From positions 199,001 to 263,000 of the forward strand of contig JAMWET010007158.1 of NCBI GenBank assembly GCA_024036415.1: 64,000 bases of DNA. The letters are read 5' to 3'. Every line of letters starts with the position of its first letter. Position 1 is the first letter of the stretch. The notes under the pieces were generated by a model. The model did not search any database and was not told the DNA's origin. It saw only the letters and a program-made list of their open reading frames with translations. Below, piece after piece: positions 25,771 to 38,544 of this stretch. Origin of the DNA: Prochilodus magdalenae. Its lineage: Eukaryota > Chordata > Actinopteri > Characiformes > Prochilodontidae. A program made the translations under genes and the position numbers.

Positions 25771-26264
25771 AGCTCACAGGTCACTGAGGGAATTAGGGAG
25801 TATTAGCTGTCCTATTAGATGCTAATAATACGTGCAGGCCTTAGGTCAGCGAGTCAGGAGGTAAAATTAGATATTTAGTGCTCTAGATTAGATATTAGCA
25901 AATCAGCTTTTATTCGCAGCTAAGTGTTCATTATGAATTCAGTCACTGCAAATTCACCCGGACACCATAAAGGGTATTTTCACTGTGCGCGTTTTTTAAA
26001 GGATTCGTTGTGGGATCTTTGCCTCTATGTGTCATGAGGACAATAAGGTTAGAAAAGACCTCAGTGCTTTAAAATCCAATACGTTCTACAAACATGCGGG
26101 CAACTGTGGTAAACATGAGCAAAACAGACTGTACATTCACACATTCTGTATTGGTTATACGTTTTGATTTTTTATTCAAAACCCAACCAAAAATCTACGC
26201 TTTATGTAAAGTCCATGTGTATGAGAGCCCTGAGAGCCTTTGAGGTATATATCCATTTAAGATC

Positions 26265-26665
26265 ACGTCAACGTTGCTGAAGAAAGCAATGGTGTTGTGT
26301 CAGACTGTCATGGAGTGACTCAGGTCATCTTCAGTGACCAGTCCTGCTATTGTCTTGCTGGAGACAAACAACGAATCCGTGAGTGGAGGCACCGTGGTTA
26401 GAGCCATGATGAATGGGTTGTTGTTGTGCATCACATGTCCAGAAGAACTAGTGTCACTCCATCTCCACCGCTACCATCAAATCTGCAGGAGCTGTGTGAA
26501 AATATTCAAGCTGCATGGGATGAATTATTGCAGGACACCATAGGAACCTCTACAACTCCATGCTGAGACGTCTGGCATGTTGCGTTAGCAAACATGGCAG
26601 TCGATGCCATACTGAGAGACACTACTTCTGTATGTGTAGCTCAATAAATATTGGTCGTATCAATC
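26265..26665 (+). mobile_element. Decayed, internally deleted Tc1-like transposon (family B), copy 3
   Basis: Frames give QVIFSDQSCYCLAGDKQRIR and then SVTPSPPLPSNLQELCENIQ and AAWDELLQDTI. The catalytic middle is lost at the same place as in the other two copies. The first 5' part is absent. Confidence 0.8.
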
Positions 26666-26689
26666 TAAATTGATCATCATTTACATTTT

Positions 26690-27420
26690 ATAATTCACCT
26701 GAGCATTTAGGAGCACTTCCTGTTTCAGTGGGGTATAAATATGAGGTGCCATACATGCCAGTTTACCATAGTCACCCATCATAATGAGAAAGACCAAAGA
26801 CCACAGCAGTGATGTGCCATTTTCCACAATTGGAAGAAGACATATGACCCCATGTACACTGTGGAGGATGGCTTGAATGGACAAGGGATCTTCACAGACC
26901 ATAGCTGGGGAACATTAGTTATGGATCAAAACACCTCCCAAAATACCAGCAGTTAAAGAAAGCCCCTGCTGTTAATGATCAACAAATTAAAGCACCTACA
27001 GCTTACCAGGCACTACTAGAATTTTAGGTGGAACCATGTTCTATGGTTAGATGATACCTAAATTAAAAAACACCAGAGGCAGGTGTATCTCACTGTGAAG
27101 TGTGATGGTGGATCTGTGATGCTGATCTGTGATTTCTTACCAAGACCCTGGATAACTTGTGTGGGTACATGGTATCACAAGTATCATAGTCCCCATCAAG
27201 GACCAGTAGATATCAAAATCTGACTACCTTAGTCAGGAAGCTTAAACTGTCTTTGGTTGAACTTTCTTCCAGTAGGAATGATCAATGACACAGAATCAAG
27301 GTTTTCCCATCTATGGCTGTCCCCGTGCTCTGACCTAAACCCCATAAAAAATTTTGGGAATGGCTATCGAAGTGAGTCCACAAATCTAAACCTTGGAGTC
27401 AGAAGGATCTGGTAAATATA
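26690..27420 (+). mobile_element. Remnant of a different Tc1-like transposon
   Basis: Pieces of a Tc1-type transposase are visible in shifting frames: GGSVML near 27108, and DLNPIKNFGNG (from the SPDLNPIENLW signature) at 27331-27363. The intervening sequence retains the normal spacing better than family B does. Many stops make it a fossil. Confidence 0.7.
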
Positions 27421-27424
27421 TAGG

Positions 27425-28585
27425 TGTAGGTACGGGTGTGTTATCAGTAGGGGTTGGTTAATGAGCCGGGTCATGGGCCGTCAATTCCAGAACTGGCAAA
27501 ACACATTGGCAAAAATCACTATTTTTGGATCCATATATATTTTCTTTAACCTTCCGGTGAAAAGGGTGTTTAAGATTATGTTAAGGTTTTTGGTTGAACC
27601 TAATGTTTGTGTTAGAGTTATATTTAATAATAGTGGATTCAACTTTTAATTTGAATTGCGTTTATTGGATGTGTATGTGAATGTTAGGTATAAACACATA
27701 TCAAGCATCTACAAAGCATCTACAGTGGACTTTTAAAATATAGTGTTGCTTAAACTTCATTAGGGAACCAAATGAGGTTCTTATATAGAATAACTCCACA
27801 GAGCATGGCATGAGTAACTGTTTCAAGGCCAGTTTCCTACAACTTCTTTAGTGTGAAGATCATCTTTCAGATAGTAGAGAGAGAGTGTGTTCAGTGTGAT
27901 GCTCACTCTACCACTGTGAGAATCGTCTTTGTGCTAAGATGCTTTCGGGAACCCCAGCCTAGAACAGCAAAAAAAAAAAAAAAAAAGTAAATTTGTCTTT
28001 TGTATATTTAAACATTCTAAAATATCATAGCATGGATTGAAAAGACACTCAGAGAATATTGCAAACATGATTTCGTCCCACTGACATCATCTTATATAAT
28101 TCTGTCTCATGATGGAACTGAACAATTGAGCGTTTTTCCCCAAATTGGTTATGGAAAATGGCTGTGCTGAGATGGGTGGCCTTTAATTGCTGCAGTTTAG
28201 CGCGAGTTGCTCTAACGAATGAAGTAAATAAAGACGAATTATGTTATGATGAGTCAAGGGAACAGTTTGCTTTTAACCATTCGAGTACATTCAGCAACTG
28301 TGAGCCTGTATTTCCACTTCACAGTTTGGACGTTCTGTACTGCAGCTAAGCGCCATGGTGAAGTGTGGGAATTTGGATGTTTTCCGAAACTGGTGGTGCC
28401 AGATTTTGTTCCCAAACTCCCATATTCCACTGGGAAAATATTTACACATCTCATAATTTGTGGGAAAGGTGTTAAATCATTTTAGTTCTCATGTCAGTTC
28501 TTGATATAATGAACCTAATCGTATATCACACAGAGGTATCACTTTGCATGCAGATGAGAACTTGCTTTGCTCTGGTTTCCAGGGT
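27425..28585. other. Intergenic, no gene
   Basis: AT-rich sequence with an A18 run at about 27969-27986. Overlapping short frames at 28158-28485 have no recognisable domain. Confidence 0.5.
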
Positions 28586-28589
28586 GTTG

Positions 28590-29480
28590 CTGTGATATTT
28601 GAATAATACTTGTCATTGACTAATCAGCTGTTGCGAACAATTACCTAATGGCATGTCAATCAAAGGCTGTCAGTCAAAAAAGTGTTTTGCAATTATGTTA
28701 TTTTTATTCCGAATTGGATGATGTTTATGAGAAATGGAGCCTTATGTAATTGCGGTGAGTGTTACCTAAGCGGCGCGCTGTTTGATTAGCCACCAGTGTG
28801 ATTGAGAACATTAAATAAATTGGCTTGGAATATAAGTGAGCTGCATAGACAACAACTGCCATGAGAGAAAATGGAGCAGATGAAGCTATAGAAACTTCTC
28901 TGGACACTAGCACAGGCCAAGGGCGAGCACAGTACTGATGCACTCATTTCAGGAGATGATCCGTGTCTGATTAACACCTGAACAGACTTAACATCTCATG
29001 TCCTTTCTCCGTCTCCGAAGCCAAAGAAAGACGATGGCCCTGATTCCATTCTGAACTTAGCACGGAGGCAGGCCTTTGTTGAGGGTTTTGCGGTCAAAGT
29101 GTGGAGCTCTTCTCCCTCCGCTGTGGTTCTTCTGCTCCAGTCGAAGGGGAAATGTGGAGGAGAGCACAAAGTCTGTGACTCAGCTGTTTGCATGCTGCAT
29201 TATAAAAGAATGGCAGCGGAGCGGCAGCAAACAGCGCCTTTAAAAATGCATGAGCCGCTACCCAACGTTGCTCTCGCTGCGTCGAATAGAGCTATCACGG
29301 GTGCCTGTTATCTCCAGAACCCCCAGGTAGAAATGGTAATGATACCACTTAACATCGCTGCACATATGGAGGGAAAATGGAAATGCCAACAGCACCTCAA
29401 CTATAAAGAAAATCAAATTGAAATATTAATCCGCTGATTAATATAACATTATGAGAGCCCATTCTCTTTGTTGTTTAACA
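28590..29480. promoter_or_regulatory. Candidate conserved non-coding block 2
   Basis: Repeat-free sequence with dense TAAT/ATTA and TGTCAATCA-type words (CATGTCAATCAAAGGCTGTC, TTTGATTAGCC, GCATGCTGCATTATAAA). Balanced composition and absence of repeats make it a candidate enhancer cluster. Not verifiable without alignment. Confidence 0.3.
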
Positions 29481-29484
29481 ACAA

Positions 29485-30420
29485 AGGGTTGCAAAATAAG
29501 CAACTGCCTAAGAGGTAAGGGGTTTAAAAGAGTCCCACTGAGGTGCTAAAATCCCTTTCAAACATCATTACCGCGCATAATGTATTCACTTCCACAGTGC
29601 TGAGATTTTGATATTGATGTTTACTCATTTATTTTTTAATTAATGTTCTTTGTTAATGAATTCTTTGATGAGAGGCATTTTGTAAATCATTATCCTAAGA
29701 AGAAGCGGAAAAAAAAGCACCCCTGATCTTGCCGGCGAAAACTTGAAAACGTAAGGTGTAAGGGGAAAAAGTTGCGGATGAGAAGTGGGGTCACTGGTTT
29801 TTCCTCTTTAAGTCAGTAATTCCTGTGTTTGTAGTAAACTTCGGCACCACATGGGAATCTACTAGGGAGCCGAAATGGGAATTGGCAGCATTACAAGCAA
29901 CATGCTTAATTAAACTAACTCCAGGGCCTGAATTTAGGAACTGTTGAAGAGAAGAGTTTGTGGTGGAAATGTTGGAGAAGTTCAGACCCATCTCTGAGAT
30001 ACTTTCAGCAAAGTACCCTAACTGTAACTGGGTACATCAAAAGAACATCCTTCGTGTTAGCAGATCCTGCTGTAGTTTGGTACAGGGATTTCAAACTGCA
30101 ACGCTTCAAAAGTGTGACCAAGGAGCATCTTGGGTCGTGCCAGACCTCCAAAGTGGTCTTGGTTGGACTTGACTAAAGTATACTAGTGCGGACGGAGAAA
30201 ATGATATTGGGCCAACAAGCTAACCGGGAATGTTCCCAGAATTTTGACTAACGTACAAGTTTTACAGAAAATGTTTTAGTCTAAAAGTATGTTTATCATT
30301 TCAGATAATCTTCACATAAGGGTAAATGTTAACGAAGAGATAATGCAGCATTTAGAGGGTGTTTTGAGGATATGATTAAGGGCACGAATTATGTTCCATG
30401 ATAACAAAGGAAGAGCATTC
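29485..30420. other. Intergenic, nothing recognised
   Basis: AT-rich sequence without a gene or clear repeat. Confidence 0.5.
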
Positions 30421-30424
30421 TCAG

Positions 30425-30520
30425 TCCAACAGAATCAGAATCAGAATCACCTTTATTGTCACACAGTCACAAGAACCGGCGAAATAAGCCATCAACCTAT
30501 CCATACAATAACATACAGGG
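30425..30520 (+). repeat. Fish repeat fragment (AATCAGAATCACCTTTATTG type)
   Basis: GAATCAGAATCAGAATCACC followed by TTTATTGTCACACAGTCACA is a common fish repeat end. Its downstream boundary is unclear. Confidence 0.5.
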
Positions 30521-30819
30521 GGAGAAATAAAACAGGACAGGAGGACAAGGGAAGCCGCTGCGTGGGACACGCACATCAATCAACATTTGGAAACATCAGG
30601 TTACCTGAGACCTGAGATGACAGAAAAAGAACCTTCTCCTACCTTTAGAAAGAACATTCTGGGAACCGAAAGAAAGCTTCCTGCTGAAAACATTAACAGA
30701 ACCTTACTAAGTTTTACAACAAATGATTTCTTTTTTTTTTCAAAAATCATTTAACCGGTTATTTATTTATTGCCCAGTAAAAAATATATATTTTTACCCA
30801 GACGCATGATCAAAACAAT

Positions 30820-31170
30820 ATAATGTCAAATGTGTCCACCCTTTGCCATTATAACAACATCTTTTCTTTTTGGGAAAGCTAATCTGCAGGGATGACTGCA
30901 AAGATCAGTCTTAGAAGTTGGTTGCATTTTCTCCTTCTCCAAATCCCTGTAATCTCCAACACATTTATTGAAGTTGAGGTCTGGACTCTGGAGCGGTTAG
31001 TCCATTGTTCTGAGAACACCAGCAGCTTCTTTGTTTGATTCACAATAGCTTTTCATTGTTGTTTATATTCTTTTCTCAGTGAAGGCTTTTTGACCTTCTT
31101 TCAGACCCAAAGTTTTCTTCTCACAGTGGAGGGATAAAAGGGTCACCAGGTCTTGCATGCAGTTTCATTT
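30820..31170 (+). repeat. Interspersed repeat family C, copy 1
   Basis: Landmarks TGTCCACCCTTTGCCATTAT, AATCTGCAGG, TTGGTTGCATTTTCTCCTTC and TTGAGGTCTGGACTCTGG match, in order, the copies at 33100 and 34900. It looks like a non-coding derivative of a DNA transposon. Confidence 0.6.
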
Positions 31171-31580
31171 TCTCCTTGTCTCCTTGACCTAAAACCTTAT
31201 TATGATTGCAAACCTTATGATTATGATTGCATTTACATGTACTTACTAAGTTATAATCAGTTACATCATCATTTGGTTAGTTAAGCATCCATAAGGTTAT
31301 GAAGTCTGATAATAACAGGCCATGGTGCTGGGAATAAGCAAGCAGCGCTAAACCTCAAACTTTATAGGACTCATTTATAAACACAGCGATTGGATAACTG
31401 AAAAAATGGGACTTTCTGCCATTATTAGTCAATTATTACGTTCACGTAAACGCACACACTGTAGTTTGTTTTGCCACTGTGGGTTCACTGGACACTGCCT
31501 AGAGGGGTAACGTTGCTAGCTAGGAACTCTGAAGAACATTTTTATTTTGCTTGTTTTTTAAAATAAGCAACTTGAAGAGT

Positions 31581-31675
31581 GGTGGGGCATTCCAATTAGT
31601 AGTGGGGCGTTCCCATGAGTGGTGGGGTGTTCTAGTAGGTGGTGGGGCATTCCAATAAGTGGTGGGCCATTGCTC
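31581..31675. repeat. 20-bp minisatellite, about 4.5 units
   Basis: Units of the form GGTGGGGCATTCCAATAAGT start at 31581, 31601, 31621, 31641 and 31661, exactly 20 bp apart, with a few substitutions. Confidence 0.9.
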
Positions 31676-31679
31676 CTAT

Positions 31680-32035
31680 ACATTAAAAAGCACTGGGTCA
31701 AATGGCAGCTTACCTCCATTGTTCCATTGGCCATGTTTCTTTCTGGTCCTGCAAATAAACGGTTTGAGCCATGAGATCACAATGAGACTGAGCTGAAGCG
31801 TATTGCTTTAATGATCCCAGTGTCTTTGCCTTCTTTGTTACACAGTGCGACAACCTCCATTTTTTATTACATTAAACTTGTTCCGTAAACCTTGTTCGAA
31901 AAGTTTATCGATATCAAGGCCAATCCTTAACAGACTGGAACGTGTAACTCTACCCAACAGGTCTATGACACAGCTAGTCAAAGAACCTAGCACACAGAGA
32001 AATAAATCATTGCCAGTGACTCATACATGAGCTCA
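31680..32035. other. Intergenic, nothing recognised
   Basis: No gene or repeat identified. Confidence 0.5.
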
Positions 32036-32039
32036 TTCA

Positions 32040-32935
32040 CAATGCCTCTGCATTCGTGGTTGATTCACTACTTCAGCTTTTAAGGTCATTGTATTTTATC
32101 AATGAAAATCTTCAACTTTCCATAAGATCACTTTTTTTTTCCATCTATACACACAAAATAAGCAGCTTGTCGTCAAGCATACAAAACTGCTGCAAGAAAC
32201 TTGGAAGGCAATGCGAAAATCCCCAAATGGGTGAATGCGTTTTGGAAAGGGTGCATAAGTTTCATACAACGTCGCCCATACAAAGTCGAAAACGTGGCCT
32301 TATGCCATTTCATATTCAGCGAGAGCTTTAGCAGAAAATGTGCATTTTAGTCTTTGAGACAAAGAAAATGGTTTGCTTCACCCCGCGAATGACTGATTGT
32401 GTTTGCGGTACCTCACTTACACCACGGTGCTATTTTTCTTTCTATCCTTCAAGCCAGTCTAAATGAAGCCAAACTATACAACCCTAAAGGCACATTCATC
32501 ACCCTGCGTGGAGAAGCTCTGTGCAGATGTTACGCAAGTAACTGATTGCTCCCACTTTCAAAAAAAAAAAAAAAAAAAGAGAGAGCCCAACTAGAATTAG
32601 GGCTTTTCATCGGCAAATATATTTCACTTGTGATTAATTGCAAGACTCAAATCCAGATCATTTCTACACAAGAGCGAGCATTTTGGCTTTGTAAAATTGA
32701 TATAAAGAAAATGCAAATCATTGGTGTTCTTGGCACCAAACATATGCTGCCACGATGCCAACAAGCCTGCCCCTGACGGTCCCAGCTGGAGGCTTGTAAG
32801 ACTTGCTTTTGGCAAAGGATTTTTTTTTCCACCCCGTTTTGCAAATGATCGGCAATTAATATGCCAAGCATCCAAGCCTTATTCTGCACCTGTTTATGTG
32901 TAAGTTTAAACTCAGGGTAATGTACTGTGTGTAGG
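32040..32935. promoter_or_regulatory. Candidate conserved non-coding block 3
   Basis: Repeat-poor sequence with balanced composition, interrupted by an A18 run at 32561-32578. Words such as GTGATTAATTGCAA and CGGCAATTAATATGCC are homeodomain-like. No exon. Confidence 0.28.
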
Positions 32936-33009
32936 TGCAAATGCTTTCAATTTTCCCTAATATCATGCCAGAAGACGTTACCACTGGGAAATAGCAGCCA
33001 CTCTAGCAC

Positions 33010-33495
33010 TAGAGTGAGTGCTAGATAAATGTATTAAGCCTTTATGAGCACATCATATTTGGGGCACTTCAGGCAGCAGTTCCAAAGTTGTCTTTGTGCT
33101 GTTGCTGATTTTATAATATTTCCTCTCTTTATTAATGATGCTATTCTTTTTTTGGAGACTTGCTTTGAGTTTTTGCAAAGAAATCTGCAATTCCAGTTCA
33201 TTTCCATTGCCAATGTTTACTTCAAACGTTGGTTGCATTTTCTGCTTCCAAGTTACAGTCCCAAACTTGTTTTGTGATATTGAGGTTGTAGTTTAGAATG
33301 AATGTAGCTAATGCTAAAGAGCCCTAGTGTAAGTAAGTGCTTTAATAATGATAACTGCAGCAAATCAGATTTTGTCAGGAATTCTCTTACATGCACATGG
33401 ATAATCAGATAATGGGAAAACTCCTGGTTTACGTGAGTCAGGCAATAAACCGAACCAGCCCAAAACACATAGAACACATGAATATACATCATCTA
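33010..33495 (+). repeat. Interspersed repeat family C, copy 2
   Basis: It contains TATTAATGATGCTATTC, GGAGACTTGCTTTGAGTTTT, CGTTGGTTGCATTTTCTGCT, CAGATTTTGTCAGGAATTCT and GGATAATCAGATAATGGGAA. A partial further copy of its left end (GTGCTAGATAAAAATATTAA to GGTTCCAAAGTTGTCTTTGA) follows at 33535-33620. Confidence 0.75.
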
Positions 33496-33639
33496 GAAGG
33501 TGAAGAATATTACAGCATGATGTTGCACTCACTAGTGCTAGATAAAAATATTAAGCCTTTATGAGTAGATAGTTTGGGGCACTTTAGGCAGTGGTTCCAA
33601 AGTTGTCTTTGAGCTGTTGCTTCTTTTCCTTCAGGGTGA

Positions 33640-34600
33640 TCCACTGTGTCCAACTCTGAAGGTAGTCCCAGGCTGATTGTGTGCTTCGCACCTGCGCACC
33701 TAAGAGCTAAAACTAACCCTCAGTGCAGAACGAAAGAACATTATTTACATTTTTCCAGTCAGCCATTTTGGGAAGTTAAAACTGTGGTAAATGCAAATTA
33801 CACTTTCTGGGGAAAAAAAAGAAATATTCAAATGACATTCTTGCGTTTAGTACGATTGGAACTCTGCCCAAGGCAACATACATATGATGACTGCGATTCA
33901 AAATTCATCATTTGCGGTTTTGGTTCTTAGCGTTGCTCACATAGCGTCTGTGAACTTTGGTACTAAACTAGTATTCGCATTTAAAGGCTCTTCTAAAAAT
34001 GTTCAGGTTTGTCCTGTGCTGTTATTAAAACGCGTCTTGCCATTATGGACGCTTTCAAGTGCAAAAGTGATACTCCAAGCCCAAGTTTGATTTCCTGAAG
34101 CTCTCCAACTCAGATCACTGCTCTGACGATGGCTCTGTTACTCTCCATCTCTCTTCTTTCTGGCTCATCTTCCTCACCACACAACTTATGATGGATAGGA
34201 GGCCTTAATGAGCTTCTTACAAGCAATTAAGTAATCAGGGAGCCCTGCTGCTCTGCGATGAGGCTTTAGAGAGCGCTGACAAACGGTGGGCCATCAGTGC
34301 TCCAATCAACAGGACATGGAGCTCAGCTCCGCCACTAATGCTATTTTAGACAATGACGCTCTGCGGCACAGCTGATAAACACTTCCACAGGTCTGCGGAT
34401 TTATCAGGTTTAAAGTGCCAGTGCGCTTCCCTAGGAAGTTTTGTTATGTCTGTGTTTGATAAAAGTAACTGCCATGCTTTCAATGCTTTCCCTGCTTTTC
34501 AGTGGCACATCGCATACAGGTGCCTGATGGTAAATACATCCCTATGACTGTTCGTTACAGTTATACTTCTACAACGAACCCATGATCTTAGCTCGTAGCT
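33640..34600. promoter_or_regulatory. Candidate conserved non-coding block 4
   Basis: Balanced, repeat-free sequence between two family-C repeats. The part at 34180-34400 (AAGCAATTAAGTAATCAGGG and neighbours) has clustered ATTA sites. Short frames here show no domain. Confidence 0.28.
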
Positions 34601-34899
34601 CTTAGCATGCCGGTATTTATTCTAACCTAAAGATGCTTACATTGTTATACATCTGTGTTTACTGATGTACATATATCGCATGCATGGTTCGTAGCCTCTT
34701 AATTCGCATAATATTTTGACAGATTTTATTGTAATCTGCAAAACATCACTCAGGAATTTCTTTCATTTCCAGGTAAAATAACCATTAGGTACATATTATA
34801 CATACATACATATTTTAAGCATCAGGAAACAAAGCAGACAAGATATCATTTACCTGAAATTAGGTAAAGACTCAGTAACTGAGTGTAACAAAGTTTGTT

Positions 34900-35345
34900 C
34901 AGTATTTAATATGTCCACTCTTTATTAATGATGCCATCCTTTGTTTGGAGACTTGCTTTGAGTTTTTCAGACAAATCTGCAGGATTGTATTTTACACAAT
35001 CCACATCTGCAAGAATGTGTTTTACATTGCCAATGTTCAGTCTAAAAGTTAATTGCATTTTCTGCTTCTTACAACCCAACATACAATCCCAAACTTGTTT
35101 CATGATGTTGAGCATATTGGTTTGGAATAAATGTAGCCCTGGTGTCAGTGCATGCATTTAAAATTGACAACTGAAGAAAATCTGATTTTGTCAGGAATTC
35201 TGTTACATGCACATGGATAATTAGATAATGGGAAAACTCCTGGTCTATGTAAGCCAGGCAATTTTGTTTTGCAACCAGCCCAAAAGACTTAGAACACATG
35301 AAAAACATAAATATACATCATCTCGAAGATGAAGAATATTTAGAT
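34900..35345 (+). repeat. Interspersed repeat family C, copy 3
   Basis: Same order of landmarks as 33010-33495, including GGAGACTTGCTTTGAGTTTT, AATTGCATTTTCTGCTTCTT, TCAGGAATTCTGTTACATGC and GATAATGGGAAAACTCCTGG. The pair sits in direct orientation about 1.8 kb apart. A further partial right end is near 35490-35590. Confidence 0.75.
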
Positions 35346-35349
35346 CTTT

Positions 35350-36830
35350 CATTTTTTCAAGCACGTACGTTTTAGCATCCCTCCTACAGTGCTTTGTTGC
35401 CATGTCAAGAATGTTATCTTAAACTTTGCTTGCTGTTTCCAGCAGCAGCCGAAAGAAATCTGAGTAAGGGTATACATTTACTGAAAGCTGTCGGAATCAG
35501 ATTTTTAGAAATTCTATTACATATATCTTAATGCTATATTTGACCTATCATATAATTGCATACTTACCAATATCTGATAATGACTGTATTGCTGGAGGTC
35601 ATGTAAACACACTCACTGGTTGAGGACGATATGTTGTAGATTGTAGTTCATTTATATCCCTTTTACCTCCACATTGTCATCATCGCTCATTGAAAATGGC
35701 TACTTCCTAATGTGTAGCTTATTTACCAATGATGAAACATTACATGACTTAAAAAGCAGCATTGTTGCTTCTTTATAATTAGCAAGATTTGGTCTCAGGA
35801 AATCTCCCTGGGTCGCAACAGTACAAATCCTACCCTGACAAGGAGAGAGAAAAAAACATACAAGTGCATTTAATTGCACAAGCAGTCACGTTCCAAACAC
35901 CACAGGCTCAGGGCTATGACATGTGAAGCTCCACTCTGAATTCTCAGCTTCATATTTCTCACCCAAAGGAGACAGGCTGAGCACCCCTGGGTGCAATCAC
36001 ACCTCAGCCACAGCAGTGACTTCCTCACATATTAGAACGCAGCCCCCTGCACTGCCACAGCCGAGAGGTGGGGAGTTATTGGAACATGTCACGATAAGTG
36101 TGCGCTACAAAGCAAATATGTTGCCTATTAATAGGCTGGTTGGTGAGTAGTACCTGGAGCAGTGCCGGGAGAAACTGTGGGTGAACGCCAGAAGTGCAAT
36201 ACTCTATGGTGTGTGTGTGTGAGGGAGAGGAGAAAAATTTGCTGAAAGAGCAGATTCTTAACACTGTGTTGGCATACCCCTACCACACACACACACACAC
36301 ATTCTGACTACTAACACAAGTACATGTTTAATGCTCAGCTTGTTTATTACATTCAGTTACAAACCATATGTGCAACATATATACACTTGCTCATTGTGTA
36401 GTCCATAACACACCAACGTGATGCGAATTAACAACAAGGACATATGAACAAAAATATGTCCTTTCCTCGATTCCAAACACACAAACAGTGACTTCGGACA
36501 GGCTACTATCCATCTTGGAAAAGTGAAAGTAGTGCGGAGAGTTTCATCACTTCAACACGGAGCTGAAGCTTTGTAAGTGTGCCCACATGTATTCCAGTCT
36601 TAGCTGCTAACCTGCTAACACAGTCTTTTGGTGGTTTACAAAAGTCCTGGCTGTTGGAACACAGCACAGACTGGGGTGAGGGGACAGAATGTCCATGGTG
36701 ACTGAAATCACATTAGGACAGATACAAACAAAAATAAAGAACTGAAAAAACAAAGAAGTCCTAGAAAAAGGAATCCACTAAACCAACAAACACTGAGAAA
36801 CACCTGAGAACATGAACATGTACGGCAGGA
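35350..36830. other. Intergenic, no gene
   Basis: Contains a GT run near 36209-36221 and (CA)9 at 36283-36300. Nothing else recognised. Confidence 0.5.
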
Positions 36831-36925
36831 GTACAAAACTCCAGGCCTGGAGGGTCACTGTCCAGCACAGTTTGGTGATGTACCTCAAACACACCTGATT
36901 ACATTCATATGTTAATTGATAGGTT
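36830..36925 (+). repeat. Common fish repeat fragment
   Basis: ACTCCAGGCCTGGAGGGTCA followed by CTGTCCAGCACAGTTTGGTG and CAAACACACCTGATT is a widespread teleost repeat signature. Only this part is recognised. Confidence 0.65.
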
Positions 36926-36929
36926 TACT

Positions 36930-37860
36930 GGGAATTTGTGGTGGAGCATAAAACAGAGTGTGTTATCGTGAATAGCATCATGGCTGTGATGTCATATAAA
37001 GTGTGAAGTTATTTGTGGTAACACACAGCCTTGAGTGTTTTACTGAAGAACCTGTGTACCTTCTAGGCACTAACGCTTCCTCTGAAATAAAAGAAAACGA
37101 TGTCTGTAATTTGCTGGGGTTTTGTAGTAGCACTGCGCTTTCTGCTTTTAGCCTGGTCTTCATAATCTTATTCCATTGTCAAGTCTTACTGGAAACAAAG
37201 GGTTTATATTTTGTACACACACTGGAATCAATCAACCATGTTTGTATTGCCATCGAGTGAGACTAATGCACCAAGAGCAGAATGTCACTGGAAGCATCTA
37301 AAAGTTACAGTGAATATGAGGGGCAGCTTCACCCACACATTTCAGCCAGATGTTAGACATGGCAGCAGTTCTAGGCCTAAGCTCCTTACTGAAGAAGTCA
37401 CTGTAAAGCGGCTTGTACCTTGTAAAACTCTTTCTGGTTATGTCTGTTACCAAGCTTCTAATAAAACACTGTGTGGCATTTGCATGCTTCAAACGTCCTT
37501 GCTGAATCTAGAATGGCCAAACAAAAGTGCTAACATACCACTAAAATCACAAAGGGGTGCTAGCAGAAATTAGCGTTAGTGTAGAGTTTGCCTCATTTTG
37601 ACAACCTACAGACCTAGATTTAAAAGCTAAAGTGCTTTAACACTGACAGTGTCTACCTCCAATAACAGATCTAGCCATTACCTGAGTTCTTTTTTTTCGT
37701 CCAGGAAGACTGTGAAGCATTTTACAGCTACTGTATCAAAGCTTTCAAAAGCTTGTGTGGGGTTAAAGGCAAGTTTAAATATTATCCAACAGAAGGTATT
37801 TATTGTAGAATTATTTCTACTATTTGACCATTGCGCTTGCATTTTGTCTATCGCATTTAA
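36930..37860. other. Intergenic, no gene
   Basis: AT-rich. Overlapping short frames at 37003-37573 have no recognisable domain or splice context. Confidence 0.5.
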
Positions 37861-37862
37861 CT

Positions 37863-38022
37863 CATCCATGAAGCCGTATCCACGGCACCAGGGGAGCAAC
37901 TGAGGGTTAGGCGTCTTGCTCAAGGGCACTTCAGTTGTGTCTTGTTGGTTCAGGGAATCGAACCAGTGACCCTCCAGTCACAAGGCTGGTTCCCTAACCT
38001 CAGATTCACAGTTGCCCCTGCA
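37863..38022 (+). repeat. Teleost SINE-like repeat fragment
   Basis: GTCTTGCTCAAGGGCACTTC, GAATCGAACCAGTGACCCTC and CAAGGCTGGTTCCCTAACCT are hallmark segments of an abundant fish repeat. The CGAACC stretch is a reverse-oriented tRNA B-box-like word. Confidence 0.65.
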
Positions 38023-38497
38023 TCACCATGGTAATAGTAATAATATTAATAATAATATCATCTGTTTTTCTGTGTGCTGAAGTAGAAATGTAGTAATGGT
38101 TAGCTGCAGAGTGAGTCACTGTTTAGCAGCTGCAGCTGAAGGACACAGTTAAACATGTTTTATCACTAATAGAAAACTTCTAAACCAATCAGACTGCACC
38201 ATCATGAGCAAAAAGAAAAGAAATGAGCAAAAAGGAATAAAGCGGCAAATGGATTTGCGACCATGAGAAGCCCCGTGTAGGTAGTTCTCTTTGCTGTGGA
38301 TGAAAGTGACCGATTTTAAAACTGACCTCTACTCTGAACGATAATTAATGGGAAATGTAACAGAAACAGTCAATCAAAACATTTGTTAAATGTTTCTTGT
38401 TTATGTGGTCGCAGTATCACAACAACAAACTGCTGGCCAGTTCTGCACAGAACTCTTCCATATGGCTGACTGCCACTTGGAGCTCTCTGGCTCTGGC

Positions 38498-38505
38498 TCT
38501 CTCTA

Positions 38506-38541
<36 letters not shown>
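38498..38541. repeat. CT microsatellite
   Basis: (CT)n with a TTT interruption. It generates spurious serine/leucine-rich frames. Confidence 0.95.
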
Positions 38542-38544
<3 letters not shown>

